Source of the DNA: Bacillus thuringiensis
GTDB taxonomy: Bacteria; Bacillota; Bacilli; Bacillales; Bacillaceae_G
Length of the DNA: 64,000 nt
Reading direction: 5' to 3'
NCBI RefSeq assembly: GCF_014932895.1
Contig: NZ_JACYOF010000001.1
Coordinates: forward strand, 620,001-684,000
The position numbers and the translations under genes were made by a program. The first letter of the stretch is position 1. Each line of letters begins with the position of its first letter. The notes beneath the pieces were generated by a model, which saw nothing but the letters and a program-made list of their open reading frames with translations, ran no database searches and was not told where the DNA came from. Positions 54,424-64,000 of the stretch are shown one piece after another.

Positions 54424-56607
54424 TTAATGCATCATGCGTCGTACTGCATAAATTTCCGGAACACGTTTAATGCGCTCCACTACTTTTTTCAAGTGTTGTA
54501 AGTTACGAATCGAGATTGACATATTAATTGTTGCCATCTTATTACGGTCACTTCTACCAGAAACAGCTGAAATGTACGTTTTCGTCTCTGTAACAGCTTG
54601 CAATACTTCATTTAATAAACCACGGCGATCGTAACCTGAAATTTCAATATCAACGTTATACTCAATTTCTTTTTCAGGGCTACCTTCCCACTCTACTTCT
54701 AATAAACGCTCTACAGCTTCTTCTGTATGAACATTTACACAATCACGACGGTGAATCGATACGCCTCGGCCTTTCGTAATATATCCAACGATATCATCAC
54801 CCGGAACTGGGTTACAGCATTTTGATAAACGAATTAATAAATTATCCGCACCACTTACTTTAACGCCAGAATCCCATTTTCGAATTTTCATCGGTTTACG
54901 AACTTCTTTAACTTCGACGATTTCTTCTTCTTCACGTTGTTTGCGGAACTTGTCCGTTAGTCGCGTAACAATTTGTGATGCAGTGATGCCATTATATCCA
55001 ACTGCCGCAAACATATCCTCTTCATTTGCAAAGTTAAATTTCTCAGCAACACGTTTTAAATTGTCAGGAGCTAATACTTCTTTCATCTCATACTCTAGAC
55101 CACGTACTTCTTTTTCAACAAGTTCACGGCCTTTTTCAATATTTTCGTCTCTACGTTGTTTCTTAAAGAATTGACGTATTTTATTTTTCGCATGAGATGT
55201 TTGAGCAAGTTTCACCCAATCCTGACTTGGGCCATACGAATGTTTCGATGTTAAAATTTCAATGATGTCACCCGTTTTTAATTTATAATCAAGTGTCACC
55301 ATTTTCCCATTTACTTTCGCACCAATTGTTTTGTTTCCAATTTCCGAATGGACACGATATGCAAAATCAATCGGAACAGATCCAAGAGGTAATTCCATTA
55401 CATCGCCTTTCGGTGTAAAGACGAATACCATATCAGAGAATAAATCAATTTTTAATGACTCCATAAATTCTTCAGCATTAGAAGCTTCATTTTGCCATTC
55501 TAATATTTGACGGAACCAAGTTAGTTTCTTCTCTAGTGTACCCGTTGTTTCTGCTGTCTTTCCTTCTTTATACGCCCAGTGTGCCGCGATCCCGAATTCT
55601 GCAATTTCGTGCATTTCTTTCGTACGAATTTGCACTTCAAGTGGATCGCCTTTCGGTCCAATTACAGTCGTATGAAGAGATTGATATAGATTTGCTTTCG
55701 GCATTGCAATATAATCTTTGAAACGACCTGGCATCGGCTTCCAGCACGTATGAATAATTCCAAGTACCGCATAACAATCTTTAATACTGTTTACAACGAC
55801 GCGTACAGCTAGTAAATCATAAATTTCATTGAACTGTTTATTTTGCAGTGCCATTTTACGGTAAATACTGTAAATATGCTTTGGTCTTCCAGAAATTTCA
55901 GGTTGAATTGCAACTTCTTTTAATTTCTCACGAATACCAGTCATTACTTCATCTAAATATTCTTCACGCTCTGCACGTTTACGCTTCATTAAATTTACAA
56001 TACGATAATATTGTTGCGGATTTAAATAGCGAAGTGACGTATCCTCTAGCTCCCATTTAATAGTACTAATTCCGAGTCTATGTGCTAAAGGTGCAAAGAT
56101 TTCTAACGTTTCATTCGCTATGCGACGCTGCTTCTCTTGAGGCAAATGTTTCAATGTACGCATGTTATGAAGACGATCAGCTAGTTTAATTAAAATAACT
56201 CGAATATCTTGAGCCATTGCGATAAACATTTTGCGATGGTTTTCTGCTTGTTGCTGCTCATGAGACTTATATTTAATCTTTCCGAGCTTTGTAACACCAT
56301 CGACAAGCATAGCGATTTCTTTATTAAATTCCCGTTCAATATCTTCTAATGTAATTTCTGTATCTTCCACTACATCATGCAAGAAACCTGCCGATACTGT
56401 AGATGGATCCATGTGTAAATCAACTAAAATACCTGCAACTTGAATTGGGTGAATAATATATGGTTCACCCGATTTTCTATATTGTTCGCTATGTGCATCA
56501 CGCGCATATTCATAAGCATGTGCCACTAGCTCAATATCTACATCCGCTAAATATTGACTTGCTTTCTCGAGTACCTGTTCAGCTGTTAGTACTTGCTCAT
56601 TTGCCAT
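54424..56607 (-). CDS. rel: Bifunctional (p)ppGpp synthetase/hydrolase Rel
   Basis: The 727-residue protein has the HD hydrolase ([31 protein letters not shown], near 50-80), the synthetase ([22 protein letters not shown] and [21 protein letters not shown]), the TGS domain ([26 protein letters not shown]), a zinc-finger/CC part ([23 protein letters not shown]) and a C-terminal ACT domain. It makes and degrades alarmone according to ribosome starvation. Start ATG follows AAAGGTGA. Order apt-rel-dtd is standard. Confidence 0.97.
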   Translation of the reverse strand: MANEQVLTAEQVLEKASQYLADVDIELVAHAYEYARDAHSEQYRKSGEPYIIHPIQVAGILVDLHMDPSTVSAGFLHDVVEDTEITLEDIEREFNKEIAMLVDGVTKLGKIKYKSHEQQQAENHRKMFIAMAQDIRVILIKLADRLHNMRTLKHLPQEKQRRIANETLEIFAPLAHRLGISTIKWELEDTSLRYLNPQQYYRIVNLMKRKRAEREEYLDEVMTGIREKLKEVAIQPEISGRPKHIYSIYRKMALQNKQFNEIYDLLAVRVVVNSIKDCYAVLGIIHTCWKPMPGRFKDYIAMPKANLYQSLHTTVIGPKGDPLEVQIRTKEMHEIAEFGIAAHWAYKEGKTAETTGTLEKKLTWFRQILEWQNEASNAEEFMESLKIDLFSDMVFVFTPKGDVMELPLGSVPIDFAYRVHSEIGNKTIGAKVNGKMVTLDYKLKTGDIIEILTSKHSYGPSQDWVKLAQTSHAKNKIRQFFKKQRRDENIEKGRELVEKEVRGLEYEMKEVLAPDNLKRVAEKFNFANEEDMFAAVGYNGITASQIVTRLTDKFRKQREEEEIVEVKEVRKPMKIRKWDSGVKVSGADNLLIRLSKCCNPVPGDDIVGYITKGRGVSIHRRDCVNVHTEEAVERLLEVEWEGSPEKEIEYNVDIEISGYDRRGLLNEVLQAVTETKTYISAVSGRSDRNKMATINMSISIRNLQHLKKVVERIKRVPEIYAVRRMMH

Positions 56608-56749
56608 CGAATCACCTTTTATTGAAAATTGACTTAATCTTTATTGAATAGAATAAATTATATTCTATCATTATAACCCAATGATTGTGAATTGTGAAAA
56701 GGAAAAGATTTTACTGACATTTCACCATATTTTTTTTGTGCAATTATAC

Positions 56750-56790
56750 AAAAGTACCCGCTCCTCTCCAAGAGATTCACGGGTACTTTT
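56750..56790 (-). terminator. Terminator of apt
   Basis: AAAAGTACCCG and CGGGTACTTTTT form a stem around GCTCCTCTCC-type loop with T runs, about 30 bases after the apt stop. Confidence 0.8.
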
Positions 56791-56818
56791 TATCACCGTA
56801 GTTTTACCTATATAGTGA

Positions 56819-57331
56819 TTAGTATTTTTCTAATACTAATACATCGTAACCATCTAACATTTTACGACCATCTAAGTAAGTAAGCTCTACTAAGAATGCA
56901 ATCCCTGCTACAACTCCGCCAAGTTCTTCAACTAGCTTAATTGTCGCTTCAATTGTTCCGCCTGTAGCTAATAGATCATCTGTAATTAATACGCGTTGAC
57001 CTGGTTTAATTGCATCTTTATGGATTGTTAAAACATCTTTACCATATTCTTTACCGTAGTCAACTGTAATTACTTCACGTGGTAATTTTCCTAATTTACG
57101 AACTGGCGCAAATCCTACTTCTAATGCATAAGAAACTGGGCAACCGATAATGAAACCACGAGCTTCTGGTCCTACTACAAGATCGATATCTCTTTCTTTT
57201 GCATACTCAACGATTGCATCTGTTGCTGCCTTATATGCTTTTCCGTCGTTCATTAAAGGGGTAATGTCTTTAAACACAATACCTTCTTTTGGATAATCCG
57301 GTACAATTGCGATATGTTGCTTGAAATCCAT
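56819..57331 (-). CDS. apt: Adenine phosphoribosyltransferase
   Basis: The 170-residue enzyme salvages adenine to AMP with PRPP. Motifs: [43 protein letters not shown] and the PRPP loop [18 protein letters not shown] (near 120-137). Start ATG follows GAGGAGGA. It lies between recJ and rel in the usual Bacillus order. Confidence 0.97.
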
Positions 57332-57396
57332 ATTTCTGAATCCTCCTCAGATCTAAAAGGTTTGTAAATACAAATCTTTTACCCTAACTGTTCTAC

Positions 57397-59718
57397 TTAT
57401 TTATGATTACGAATCGTTTCAAACCATGTATATAGTTGCTGATATGTGCTATAAACCAATTCTTTTTCTAATTGTAAGTGGTTCATTTTCTCACGATATG
57501 TGTTCGATTCAATTAAATCACGCTTTTGTTTTTTGTCTGCCATAAAAATGACGCCATCTTTTATTGTAACAAATTCTAACTCAAAAAACACCTGTGTCAT
57601 GAAATTTACTGTATCTTTTGACCAACCCTTATGGCGGCATAGTTGTTCCCCATATTGTCTTAAAGAAAATGGGGATTTTTGGTTCAAGAACGAATAGTAC
57701 CATTTAAAGTGTTCCCTCGTCGGAACTGTACTAAATAAATGATTATTCTCTTGATAAAATAGCGTGTAAATTCGAGCAGGGAATCCCACCTTAAATAAAT
57801 CACGTAATTCATCTGTTCCTTTCGGTAAATCAAGTAACACAATGTATTGATCATCTAAATGAGTTACCTCTGATGCATGCATGAGATGTTCTTTATAGTC
57901 TTCTAAAGAAAATTTATTCAATACCTCTTCAGAAAAATACACCATTGTTATTTTTTCTGCAGGAAGTTCTGCTAAATTCGCTTCTACATTACGCATACTG
58001 CGCCAATCAAATAATTGCCACGCCTCTACAGCAATATCTTGTACCATTAATTGCGGCTTCTTAAAATTATTCCATTCATTAATGGATGCTTCTCCTATTA
58101 CAGATACCTTTGCAACTGGAGAAATTTCTTTTGCATACGCACCAAATCCGAATCCAATTGTATCCAGTGTTGCTTGTCCGTCACGAAGAGCCATTTTCAA
58201 ATGTGACCCATCTGATCCGATTGCACGGATACTTTCTAACTCGGCATCTTTCACTGCAATACGTGGTTTCGGATTTCCAACACCAAATGGCGCTAACTTT
58301 TGCATATCCTCAATTGCTGCAAGTGTTACATCCTCTACTTTACAAAATGTATCAACTGCTGTAATTGGAATAAAGTCTTCCGCTGTTAAAATTGTATCTG
58401 CCTGCTCATTTAATCGGCGGCGTAACTCATCTACATCATTCATATGTAGCGTCATTCCCGCTGCCATCGGATGCCCCCCGAAGTGTGGTAATAACTCTCT
58501 ACAATCTGACAAGTTTGCAAACAAATCAAACCCTGCAATACTACGTGCTGAACCTTTTGCTGTTTCTTTTACAGGATCAATGCTTAATACAATCGTTGGA
58601 CGATAAAAACGTTCAACTAATTTAGAAGCGACAATTCCAATCACACCTGGATTCCAGCCTTCTTTTGCAAGCACTAACACTTTATTTTCTTCTGGCGGGA
58701 AATTATTTTCCACTTCAGCGATAGCTTCTTCTGTAATTTGCTTTACAATATCTTTTCGCAGTTTGTTTAGCTCATCAATTTCTTCAGCTAGCTCTTTTGC
58801 TTCCTCTGGATCATCTGATAATAATAGATGTACAGCCGGCGCTGCATCTTCTAAACGTCCAACCGCATTAATACGCGGTGCGATTGAGAAGCCAATGCTT
58901 TCTTCTGTAATTTCACTTTGCGAAACGTTAGCAACTTTAAACAATGCCTTCAAACCAATATTTCTCGTCATACGCATATGTTTTAAGCCGCGCTTCACTA
59001 GCAATCTATTTTCCCCATGAAGTGATACTAAATCGGCCACTGTACCGATTACTGCAATTTCTAATAAATGTTCTGGCACACGACCTAATAGTGCATGCGC
59101 AACTTTAAACGCAACACCTACACCAGCTAAATAGTGAAACGGATACACACCACCATCTAGTTTTGGATGAATAATCGCAAGCGCTTCTGGTAATTCCGGC
59201 GGTGGCTCATGGTGATCTGTAATAATAAGATCTATTCCAAGCTCCTTCGCTATCTTCGCTTCATGCACCGCTGCGATACCAGTATCGACAGTAATAATTA
59301 GTGAGAACCCTGCACTATGCGCCCAACGAAACGCTTCTTCGTTCGGTCCATAGCCTTCTGTAAAACGGTTCGGAATATAAAATTCCACATCTGCACCTAA
59401 TTCTTGCAGAGCAAGATATAAAACCGTTGTACTACTTACTCCGTCCGCATCATAATCACCAAATATTAATATTTGTTCTCCATTTTGAATCGCCTTATTT
59501 ACACGTTCTACCGTTCTGTCCATTCCTTCTAATAAAAATGGATCATGAAATTCTTGATTTTCTGTATTTAAAAAATCTAAAATCTTATCTTCTGTATCTA
59601 GTCCTCTACCGAGGAATAAAGAGACAACAAGAGGTGATAATTGCAATTTGCTTGCTAATTCACTCACTCGCTCTTCATTATATTCTTTTTCTTTCCAACG
59701 CGTCTTCGGTTGTAACAC
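57397..59718 (-). CDS. recJ: Single-stranded-DNA-specific exonuclease RecJ
   Basis: The 773-residue protein has the DHH phosphoesterase core (FGDYDADGVSSTTVLY, LIITVDTGIA, IITDHHEPP, then DHHA1 with GSARSIAGFDL and HFGGHPMAAGMTL), an OB-like part and a C-terminal Bacillus extension (from about 560). It degrades single strands 5' to 3' in recombination and mismatch repair. The start is GTG 59718, just after AAGGGGTGA; that site lies in an 11-bp inverted repeat. Confidence 0.94.
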   Translation of the reverse strand: MLQPKTRWKEKEYNEERVSELASKLQLSPLVVSLFLGRGLDTEDKILDFLNTENQEFHDPFLLEGMDRTVERVNKAIQNGEQILIFGDYDADGVSSTTVLYLALQELGADVEFYIPNRFTEGYGPNEEAFRWAHSAGFSLIITVDTGIAAVHEAKIAKELGIDLIITDHHEPPPELPEALAIIHPKLDGGVYPFHYLAGVGVAFKVAHALLGRVPEHLLEIAVIGTVADLVSLHGENRLLVKRGLKHMRMTRNIGLKALFKVANVSQSEITEESIGFSIAPRINAVGRLEDAAPAVHLLLSDDPEEAKELAEEIDELNKLRKDIVKQITEEAIAEVENNFPPEENKVLVLAKEGWNPGVIGIVASKLVERFYRPTIVLSIDPVKETAKGSARSIAGFDLFANLSDCRELLPHFGGHPMAAGMTLHMNDVDELRRRLNEQADTILTAEDFIPITAVDTFCKVEDVTLAAIEDMQKLAPFGVGNPKPRIAVKDAELESIRAIGSDGSHLKMALRDGQATLDTIGFGFGAYAKEISPVAKVSVIGEASINEWNNFKKPQLMVQDIAVEAWQLFDWRSMRNVEANLAELPAEKITMVYFSEEVLNKFSLEDYKEHLMHASEVTHLDDQYIVLLDLPKGTDELRDLFKVGFPARIYTLFYQENNHLFSTVPTREHFKWYYSFLNQKSPFSLRQYGEQLCRHKGWSKDTVNFMTQVFFELEFVTIKDGVIFMADKKQKRDLIESNTYREKMNHLQLEKELVYSTYQQLYTWFETIRNHK

Positions 59719-59722
59719 GAAA

Positions 59723-59766
59723 TCACCCCTTAACCTGTTCATTATACAAGACAGATTAAGGGGTGA
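59723..59766. repeat. 11-bp inverted repeat over the recJ ribosome binding site
   Basis: TCACCCCTTAA (59723-59733) is exactly inverted at 59756-59766. In the recJ transcript the AAGGGG binding site would be in the 3' arm of a hairpin with a 22-base loop. Confidence 0.65.
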
Positions 59767-59819
59767 CAATATAATGCAAACTCCGATGCAATATCTGCAT
59801 ACTAAAATGTTAATGGTGT

Positions 59820-60713
59820 TTAATTTGGAGAATACGGATTTATATGTACAAAAACATTTTGTACGTTATCTTGTTTCATAAGCGTTTCTTTCACATGCTT
59901 TCCAATGCGGTGCCCTTCTTCTACAGTAATGTACGGATCTACAGACACTTTAATATCAACAATGACATAATGCCCATGTTCCCTCGCATATAAAGAACCA
60001 ATTTTTTTCACACCATTTACTTGAAGGACTGCTTCTCTAAGCGGAATAACATCCTCTTCATGAAGAACGTGATCAAGCGTTGCATGAATTGCTTCCGCTC
60101 CAATACTCCATGCCATCTTTGCAACAAGAAGCGAAACAAATAGTCCTGCAATCGGATCGGCATACACAAGCCAATCTATACCGAACTTCCCTCCGATAAT
60201 AGCTGCACAAATACCGATTAAAGCTGCAATTGAAGAAAACACATCCGAACGATGTTCATATGCATTTGCAATAATTGCATCACTATTTACCCTCTTCCCT
60301 AATCGATATTTATATTGAAACATCCCTTCTTTTACTACAATCGAAAGAACAACAGCAAAAATCGTAATTCCTTTCGGCGGCTCTAGTTCTTGCGAAAAAG
60401 CTTTTATAGACGAAATCGCGATTTCCAATCCAACAATGAATAATAATACCGCAACAATAATCGCTGAAATCGATTCTGCTTTACCATGACCATACGGATG
60501 ATCTTCATCAGGCGGCTGCTTGGCTGCTCGCAATCCAAAAAGTACAGCTAGCGAACCAATTACATCTGATCCAGAATGCACCGCATCCGCTAATAGCGCT
60601 TTACTGTTTCCAATATAACCAATTACCGCTTTTATAATCGCTAATATAATATTACCAACGATGCCGACAATAGCACCAAACTCGGCCTGTTTAAAACGTT
60701 CATCTTTTTCCAT
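59820..60713 (-). CDS. Cation diffusion facilitator transporter
   Basis: The 297-residue protein has six membrane helices and CDF metal-site motifs: LLADAVHSGSDVIGS in helix 2, DEDHPYGHGKAESI, and ANAYEHRSDVFSS in helix 5. A C-terminal cytosolic metal domain follows (about 205-297, HVLHEEDVIPLREAV). It exports a divalent metal by proton exchange; aspartate/histidine choice fits Mn or Zn/Fe types but the metal cannot be set from sequence. Start ATG follows GAAGGGAT. Confidence 0.9.
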   Translation of the reverse strand: MEKDERFKQAEFGAIVGIVGNIILAIIKAVIGYIGNSKALLADAVHSGSDVIGSLAVLFGLRAAKQPPDEDHPYGHGKAESISAIIVAVLLFIVGLEIAISSIKAFSQELEPPKGITIFAVVLSIVVKEGMFQYKYRLGKRVNSDAIIANAYEHRSDVFSSIAALIGICAAIIGGKFGIDWLVYADPIAGLFVSLLVAKMAWSIGAEAIHATLDHVLHEEDVIPLREAVLQVNGVKKIGSLYAREHGHYVIVDIKVSVDPYITVEEGHRIGKHVKETLMKQDNVQNVFVHINPYSPN

Positions 60714-60752
60714 AATTAAAATCCCTTCTTTTCTTAACCTCTCTTGTTATCC

Positions 60753-60814
60753 AAATTGGTGTGGGCTACTAATCAGTAGGGGATGAACCCTCCACGGATT
60801 AAAGTTTCACTTTA
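60753..60814 (+). repeat. bcr1-like 3' fragment
   Basis: AATTGGTGTGGGCTACTAAT, a GTAGGGG/CCTCCAC-like hairpin and ATTAAAGTTTCACTTTAT match the last 60 bases of the copy at 45875. The 5' part is absent. Confidence 0.72.
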
Positions 60815-60894
60815 TTGTAACAAAAACAGCGATTACATCACCACTTTCTTCCATTTCCTCCTTTTGAAAGTCGCTATCTTATTGTATCCACAAA

Positions 60895-60929
60895 CGAAAA
60901 AAGAGATGCCTCATTATGAGGCATCACCT
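60895..60929 (-). terminator. Terminator of secDF
   Basis: GATGCCTCAT and ATGAGGCATC form a 10-bp stem (60905-60925), with T run on the minus strand, right after the secDF stop. Confidence 0.85.
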
Positions 60930-60931
60930 TT

Positions 60932-63196
60932 TTATACTTGCGGTTCGGATACTTCTTTCTCAACCTTCTTCTTTCCTTTACCCTTTTTCAAACGACGGTT
61001 TTCAAGCATTAACCAAATTTGAGAAGCAACGAAAATAGAAGAGTACGTACCTACAACTAATCCAATTAATAATGCAAGTGAGAAATTACGCAGTGATTCA
61101 CTACCGAAAATAAGTAGTGTAATTACTGGGAACAACACTGTTAAAACAGTATTAATTGAACGACCAATTGTTTGACGAATACTTGCGTTTACGATTTCTT
61201 CTAAATCTTTTATATCACGAACTCGTTTTTTCTGTTTGTATAACTCACGGTTTCTATCGAATGTAACGATTGAGTCATTGATAGAATAACCGATAATTGT
61301 TAACACAGCAGCGATAAACGTTAAGTCTACCTCTATTTTGAAAAGACTAAATATAACAATCATAACGAATGCATCGTGTAATAATGCGATTACTGCAGAT
61401 ACTGCGTACGTAAGGCGGAAACGAATACTTACGTATAAAACGATTACTGCAGAAGCAATTAATACTGCGATAAATGCATTTCGCGCAATTTCTTTACCGA
61501 TTGTCGGCGAAACTGTACTTACGTTTGGATCTGTACCATATTTATCGTGGAAGAATGTTTTTGTTTTCGCAATTTCATCTTTTGATAGAACACCTAATGT
61601 ACGAACTGCGAAACCTTTATTGTCATTTCCAGTCGGTACAATATTTTCTTCCTTCACATCAATCTTCAGTTCGTCGAAATCTTTATGAACGTCAGACACA
61701 GTAATTGATTGTTTTGATTGCAAATCGATACGTGTACCACTTGCAAAGTCAATACCAAGATTCATTTTGAAAATCGGTAATATAATTGCACCAGCAATTA
61801 CGACTACAATTGAGAATAGGAAGAATTTATGACCGATATTTACGAAGTTAATACGATCAAATCTCGTTGGTGGATGTACTACACCTTTTGTTAATGGAAT
61901 AATATCCTTTTGTTTCACACCAAAATATCCTGGTTTTTTATCGAAGTAACGGCTCTTTACAAGTAAACTTAGTAAGAAACGAGTACCGAATACGTTCGTA
62001 ATAAAACCAACTAAAATACTTACGATTAAGCTTGTCGCGAATCCTTTTACAGAGCTATTACCATAAGCGAATAATACACCAGCTGCTGCAAGTGTTGTAA
62101 TGTTCGCATCTAAAATTGTTGCTAATGAACGATGGTTACCAGCACGAAATGCTGACATCATTGACTTACCAATTTTCAGCTCTTCCTTTAACCTCTCGTA
62201 CGTAATGATATTCGCATCAACTGCGATACCAACCCCGAGCACCAATGCCGCAATACCCGGTAACGTCAGAACTGCATGCATCCAGTTAAAGACAAGTAAT
62301 GTAACGAAAATATATAAACCTAACATAATAACCGCTACTAGTCCTGGTAAACGGTAGAATACAAGCATAAATAAGAAGATAATAGCAATACCGATTGCAC
62401 TAGCGAAAATCGTTTGCTCTAATGCTTGTTGACCAAATTTCGCTCCAACAGATGTTGAATACATTTCTTTTAAATCAACAGGAAGTGCACCAGCATTTAA
62501 TAAAGATGAAAGTTGTTTTGCGCTTTCAACTGTGAAGTTTCCACCTACGATAGATACTTCAGCTTGATTAAATACTTGGTTTACTGTTGCTGCTGATAAA
62601 AACTTTGGATTCGGTTTTGCAGATTCTGCTTTATACGAATCTTTTCCCTCTTCAAAATCGAGCCAAATTACCATTAAATTCGTTGGTGGTGGCATTTTTG
62701 AAATCTTTTCAGTTACTTCACGGAATTTTTCAGCGCTTTTTAATGTAAGACCTACACTTGCGCGGCCTTGCTCATCAAATGTTTGCTTCGCTCCGCCGCC
62801 TTTTAAATCCGTTCCGTCCATAAGAAGATTGTCATTCACATCACGGAATGTTAATTTCGCTTGCGTTGATAACATTTCACGCGCTTTTTGCTGATCTTGT
62901 ACACCAGCAAGCTGCACACGAATTCGATCTTGCCCTTCGATTTGAATGTTCGGCTCACTTACACCGAGAACATTGACACGATTTTCAAGGGCACCTACTG
63001 TACTTACAAGTGCATTATGATCGATTTTATCACCTTTTTTGGCCGGTTTTACTTCATATAGAATTTCAAAACCACCGCGAAGGTCTAGTCCTAGACTAAT
63101 TCCTTTTGCTATGTCTTTTCCTGCCGCACCAATTACTCCACCGATTAATAAAACGATGAGGAAAAAGGCGGCAATTCTCGTACCACGCTTTGCCAT
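60932..63196 (-). CDS. secDF: Protein translocase subunit SecDF (fused)
   Basis: The 754-residue protein is the SecD-SecF fusion typical of bacilli. The N-terminal SecD half has GISLGLDLRGGFEI (near 35-48), the large periplasmic-type P1 domain and ALVLGVGIAVDANIITYER. The SecF half (from about 440) has LGIDFASGTRID and IGYSINDSIVTFDRNRE. Twelve helices are expected. It uses the proton gradient to pull proteins out after SecA/SecYEG. ATG 63196 follows AAAGAGGG; the upstream frame crosses a palindrome and lacks a site. Confidence 0.96.
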   Translation of the reverse strand: MAKRGTRIAAFFLIVLLIGGVIGAAGKDIAKGISLGLDLRGGFEILYEVKPAKKGDKIDHNALVSTVGALENRVNVLGVSEPNIQIEGQDRIRVQLAGVQDQQKAREMLSTQAKLTFRDVNDNLLMDGTDLKGGGAKQTFDEQGRASVGLTLKSAEKFREVTEKISKMPPPTNLMVIWLDFEEGKDSYKAESAKPNPKFLSAATVNQVFNQAEVSIVGGNFTVESAKQLSSLLNAGALPVDLKEMYSTSVGAKFGQQALEQTIFASAIGIAIIFLFMLVFYRLPGLVAVIMLGLYIFVTLLVFNWMHAVLTLPGIAALVLGVGIAVDANIITYERLKEELKIGKSMMSAFRAGNHRSLATILDANITTLAAAGVLFAYGNSSVKGFATSLIVSILVGFITNVFGTRFLLSLLVKSRYFDKKPGYFGVKQKDIIPLTKGVVHPPTRFDRINFVNIGHKFFLFSIVVVIAGAIILPIFKMNLGIDFASGTRIDLQSKQSITVSDVHKDFDELKIDVKEENIVPTGNDNKGFAVRTLGVLSKDEIAKTKTFFHDKYGTDPNVSTVSPTIGKEIARNAFIAVLIASAVIVLYVSIRFRLTYAVSAVIALLHDAFVMIVIFSLFKIEVDLTFIAAVLTIIGYSINDSIVTFDRNRELYKQKKRVRDIKDLEEIVNASIRQTIGRSINTVLTVLFPVITLLIFGSESLRNFSLALLIGLVVGTYSSIFVASQIWLMLENRRLKKGKGKKKVEKEVSEPQV

Positions 63197-63249
63197 ATGT
63201 ACCCTCTTTCTGCTACTAACACTTTCAATAAATCTCTTACGATTCACTT

Positions 63250-63271
63250 CTAGACGTGTGCACACGTCTAG
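63250..63271. promoter_or_regulatory. 22-bp perfect palindrome upstream of secDF
   Basis: CTAGACGTGTG is followed immediately by its exact complement CACACGTCTAG's mirror, giving a perfect two-fold palindrome centred at 63260/63261, about 55-75 bases before the secDF start. It has no T tail, so it looks like an operator or a leader hairpin, not a terminator. Confidence 0.6.
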
Positions 63272-63477
63272 TTAGTAGACTTCCTTTCTGTAAAATACAT
63301 GTGTTTCCTGCTAGTTCATCACTAGCTGTGTCGGTAAGACCTACGTAATACCTACACTTTCATTATTTATTTTCCTCTTCACTACCTCCTTTATATATAA
63401 TCTTAGACATAATTAATTCCTCTTTATCAATACCTATCATTATACTGCAAAAGGAAGAACAAACCAATTACAGTCGG

Positions 63478-63762
63478 TTATTTATTTTCATATTCATCAA
63501 ACGACCAAAGTGGCGCTTGATATGCTTCAACAGTTAAATAAGTCATATATTCATTAGCAGTTACTCTTAATACATCATTTACTAATTCATATAATCTAAC
63601 ATCGCTGTCTATTTTTTTCCACTTTTTCACCTTAAGAAATTTCCAAATATCATTATCTGTCACCCGGTCGTAACCGAACATTTGAAACTCTTCTACTTTA
63701 CTTTCTAAAACGACTTGTAACTGTCCGCGGTATGATTCTACCAAATCTTCTTTTTCTAACAT
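63478..63762 (-). CDS. comN: Post-transcriptional regulator ComN-like
   Basis: The 94-residue protein (MLEKEDLVESYRGQLQVVLE, KVEEFQMFGYDRVTDNDIWKFL, then DVLRVTANEYMTYLTVEAYQ) fits the ComN/YrzD family. In B. subtilis ComN stabilises or positions comE mRNA at the cell pole and division site with DivIVA. It lies between secDF and spoVB as in B. subtilis. ATG 63762 was chosen because AAGGAGATG precedes it; an ATG nine bases upstream is part of that site. Confidence 0.87.
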   Translation of the reverse strand: MLEKEDLVESYRGQLQVVLESKVEEFQMFGYDRVTDNDIWKFLKVKKWKKIDSDVRLYELVNDVLRVTANEYMTYLTVEAYQAPLWSFDEYENK

Positions 63763-63800
63763 ACGTAACATCTCCTTATAATTTCAGCACGAAAAGTCGC

Positions 63801-63834
63801 TTTTAATCCCGCTCTAATGGACAGTAATAACTAC
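63801..63834 (+). repeat. Degenerate bcr1-like 5' fragment
   Basis: TTTTAATCCCGCTCTAATGG resembles the 5' end of the copy at 45875 (TTAATCCCGC...), then diverges. Low similarity over a short length. Confidence 0.4.
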
Positions 63835-63947
63835 TTTCAAGAGTATTATCATACTCCACTCTCTTAAATGCTTGTCATTCTTGTCTCATACGTGCATATA
63901 AATTATTGTAAATCATTCCACTGATTTTGAGAAGGTAGGAGAAGATC

Positions 63948-64000
63948 ATGACGAAACAAAGCTTTTTGAAAGGCGCATTTATATTAATGATAGCCGGCTT
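63948..64000 (+). CDS. spoVB: Stage V sporulation protein B, start only
   Basis: Seventeen codons are visible before the window ends: MTKQSFLKGAFILMIAG, matching the start of SpoVB, a MOP-family polytopic flippase-like protein needed for spore cortex synthesis. GTAGGAG precedes the ATG by six bases. Place next to comN and secDF supports the call; the rest lies outside the window. Confidence 0.75.
   Translation, partial: MTKQSFLKGAFILMIAG

Noticed and set aside
59761-59881. 35-codon plus-strand frame after TTAAGGGGTGA
   Set aside because: It has a binding site only because the recJ site is palindromic, and it overlaps the 3' end of the cation efflux gene with no sensible product.

Overview
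The window reads as the chromosome of a Bacillus cereus group bacterium. It is AT-rich, uses strong GGAGG-type ribosome binding sites with many TTG/GTG starts, and carries T-box leaders and Zur, Fur, PhoP, Rex/FNR and CcpA-type sites. It also holds a two-gene phenylalanine hydroxylase unit, a spore-linked penicillin-binding protein, an RsfA-type regulator, SpoVB, and several copies or fragments of a short repeat that matches what I remember of the group-specific bcr1 element. No phage, plasmid, transposase, CRISPR array, tRNA or rRNA gene was seen.

Layout. 1-9.5 kb is accessory: a partial YcdB-like gene, a Zur-controlled L33 ribosomal protein, a nitroreductase, the small alarmone synthetase RelP, a lipoprotein, a PhoP-controlled alkaline phosphatase, an acetyltransferase, a lipoprotein hydrolase, a DoxX protein behind a Fur site, a stand-alone CHAT/caspase-like protein next to a histidine phosphatase, and three small proteins. 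9.5-17.3 kb holds a TolB-like secreted propeller protein, tandem tyrosine T-boxes driving phhA-phhB, the catD-catE pair, a XRE-cupin regulator, a MaoC-like hotdog protein and two acetyltransferases. 17.4-25.6 kb is the sulfur-recycling cluster yrrT-mtnN-mccA-mccB with yrhC, into which a redox-controlled adhE is inserted. A Fur-controlled 55-residue peptide lies beside it.

25-63.7 kb is conserved Bacillus backbone on the minus strand, in the order yrrS-pbpI-greA-udk-trhP2-trhP1-trmR-mltG-yrzB-ruvX-ireB-alaS, yrrI, recD2, the TPR gene yrrB, mnmA-yrvO-cymR. The plus-strand genes rarA and an rsfA homologue follow. After them come tcdA, aspS-hisS, dtd-rel-apt-recJ, a cation efflux gene, secDF and comN, and the first codons of spoVB on the plus strand.

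How the genes work together. Translation quality and tRNA modification dominate: TrhP1/TrhP2/TrmR (wobble uridine), MnmA with the desulfurase YrvO (2-thiouridine), TcdA (cyclic t6A), Dtd, and AlaRS, HisRS and AspRS under T-box control. Two alarmone enzymes (RelP and Rel) are both here. CymR sits about 20 kb from the mccAB operon that it would be expected to repress. PhhA/PhhB make tyrosine from phenylalanine and are controlled by two leaders that appear to read uncharged tRNA-Tyr.

Most unusual signals: the CHAT-like protein; the intrinsic terminator with a competing upstream arm in front of greA; five exact-phase 10-bp repeats in the adhE leader; the 98-bp inverted-repeat-bounded unit between aspS and tcdA; a Fur-controlled peptide whose tail comes from a repeat; and a three-cysteine L33 under a Zur box.
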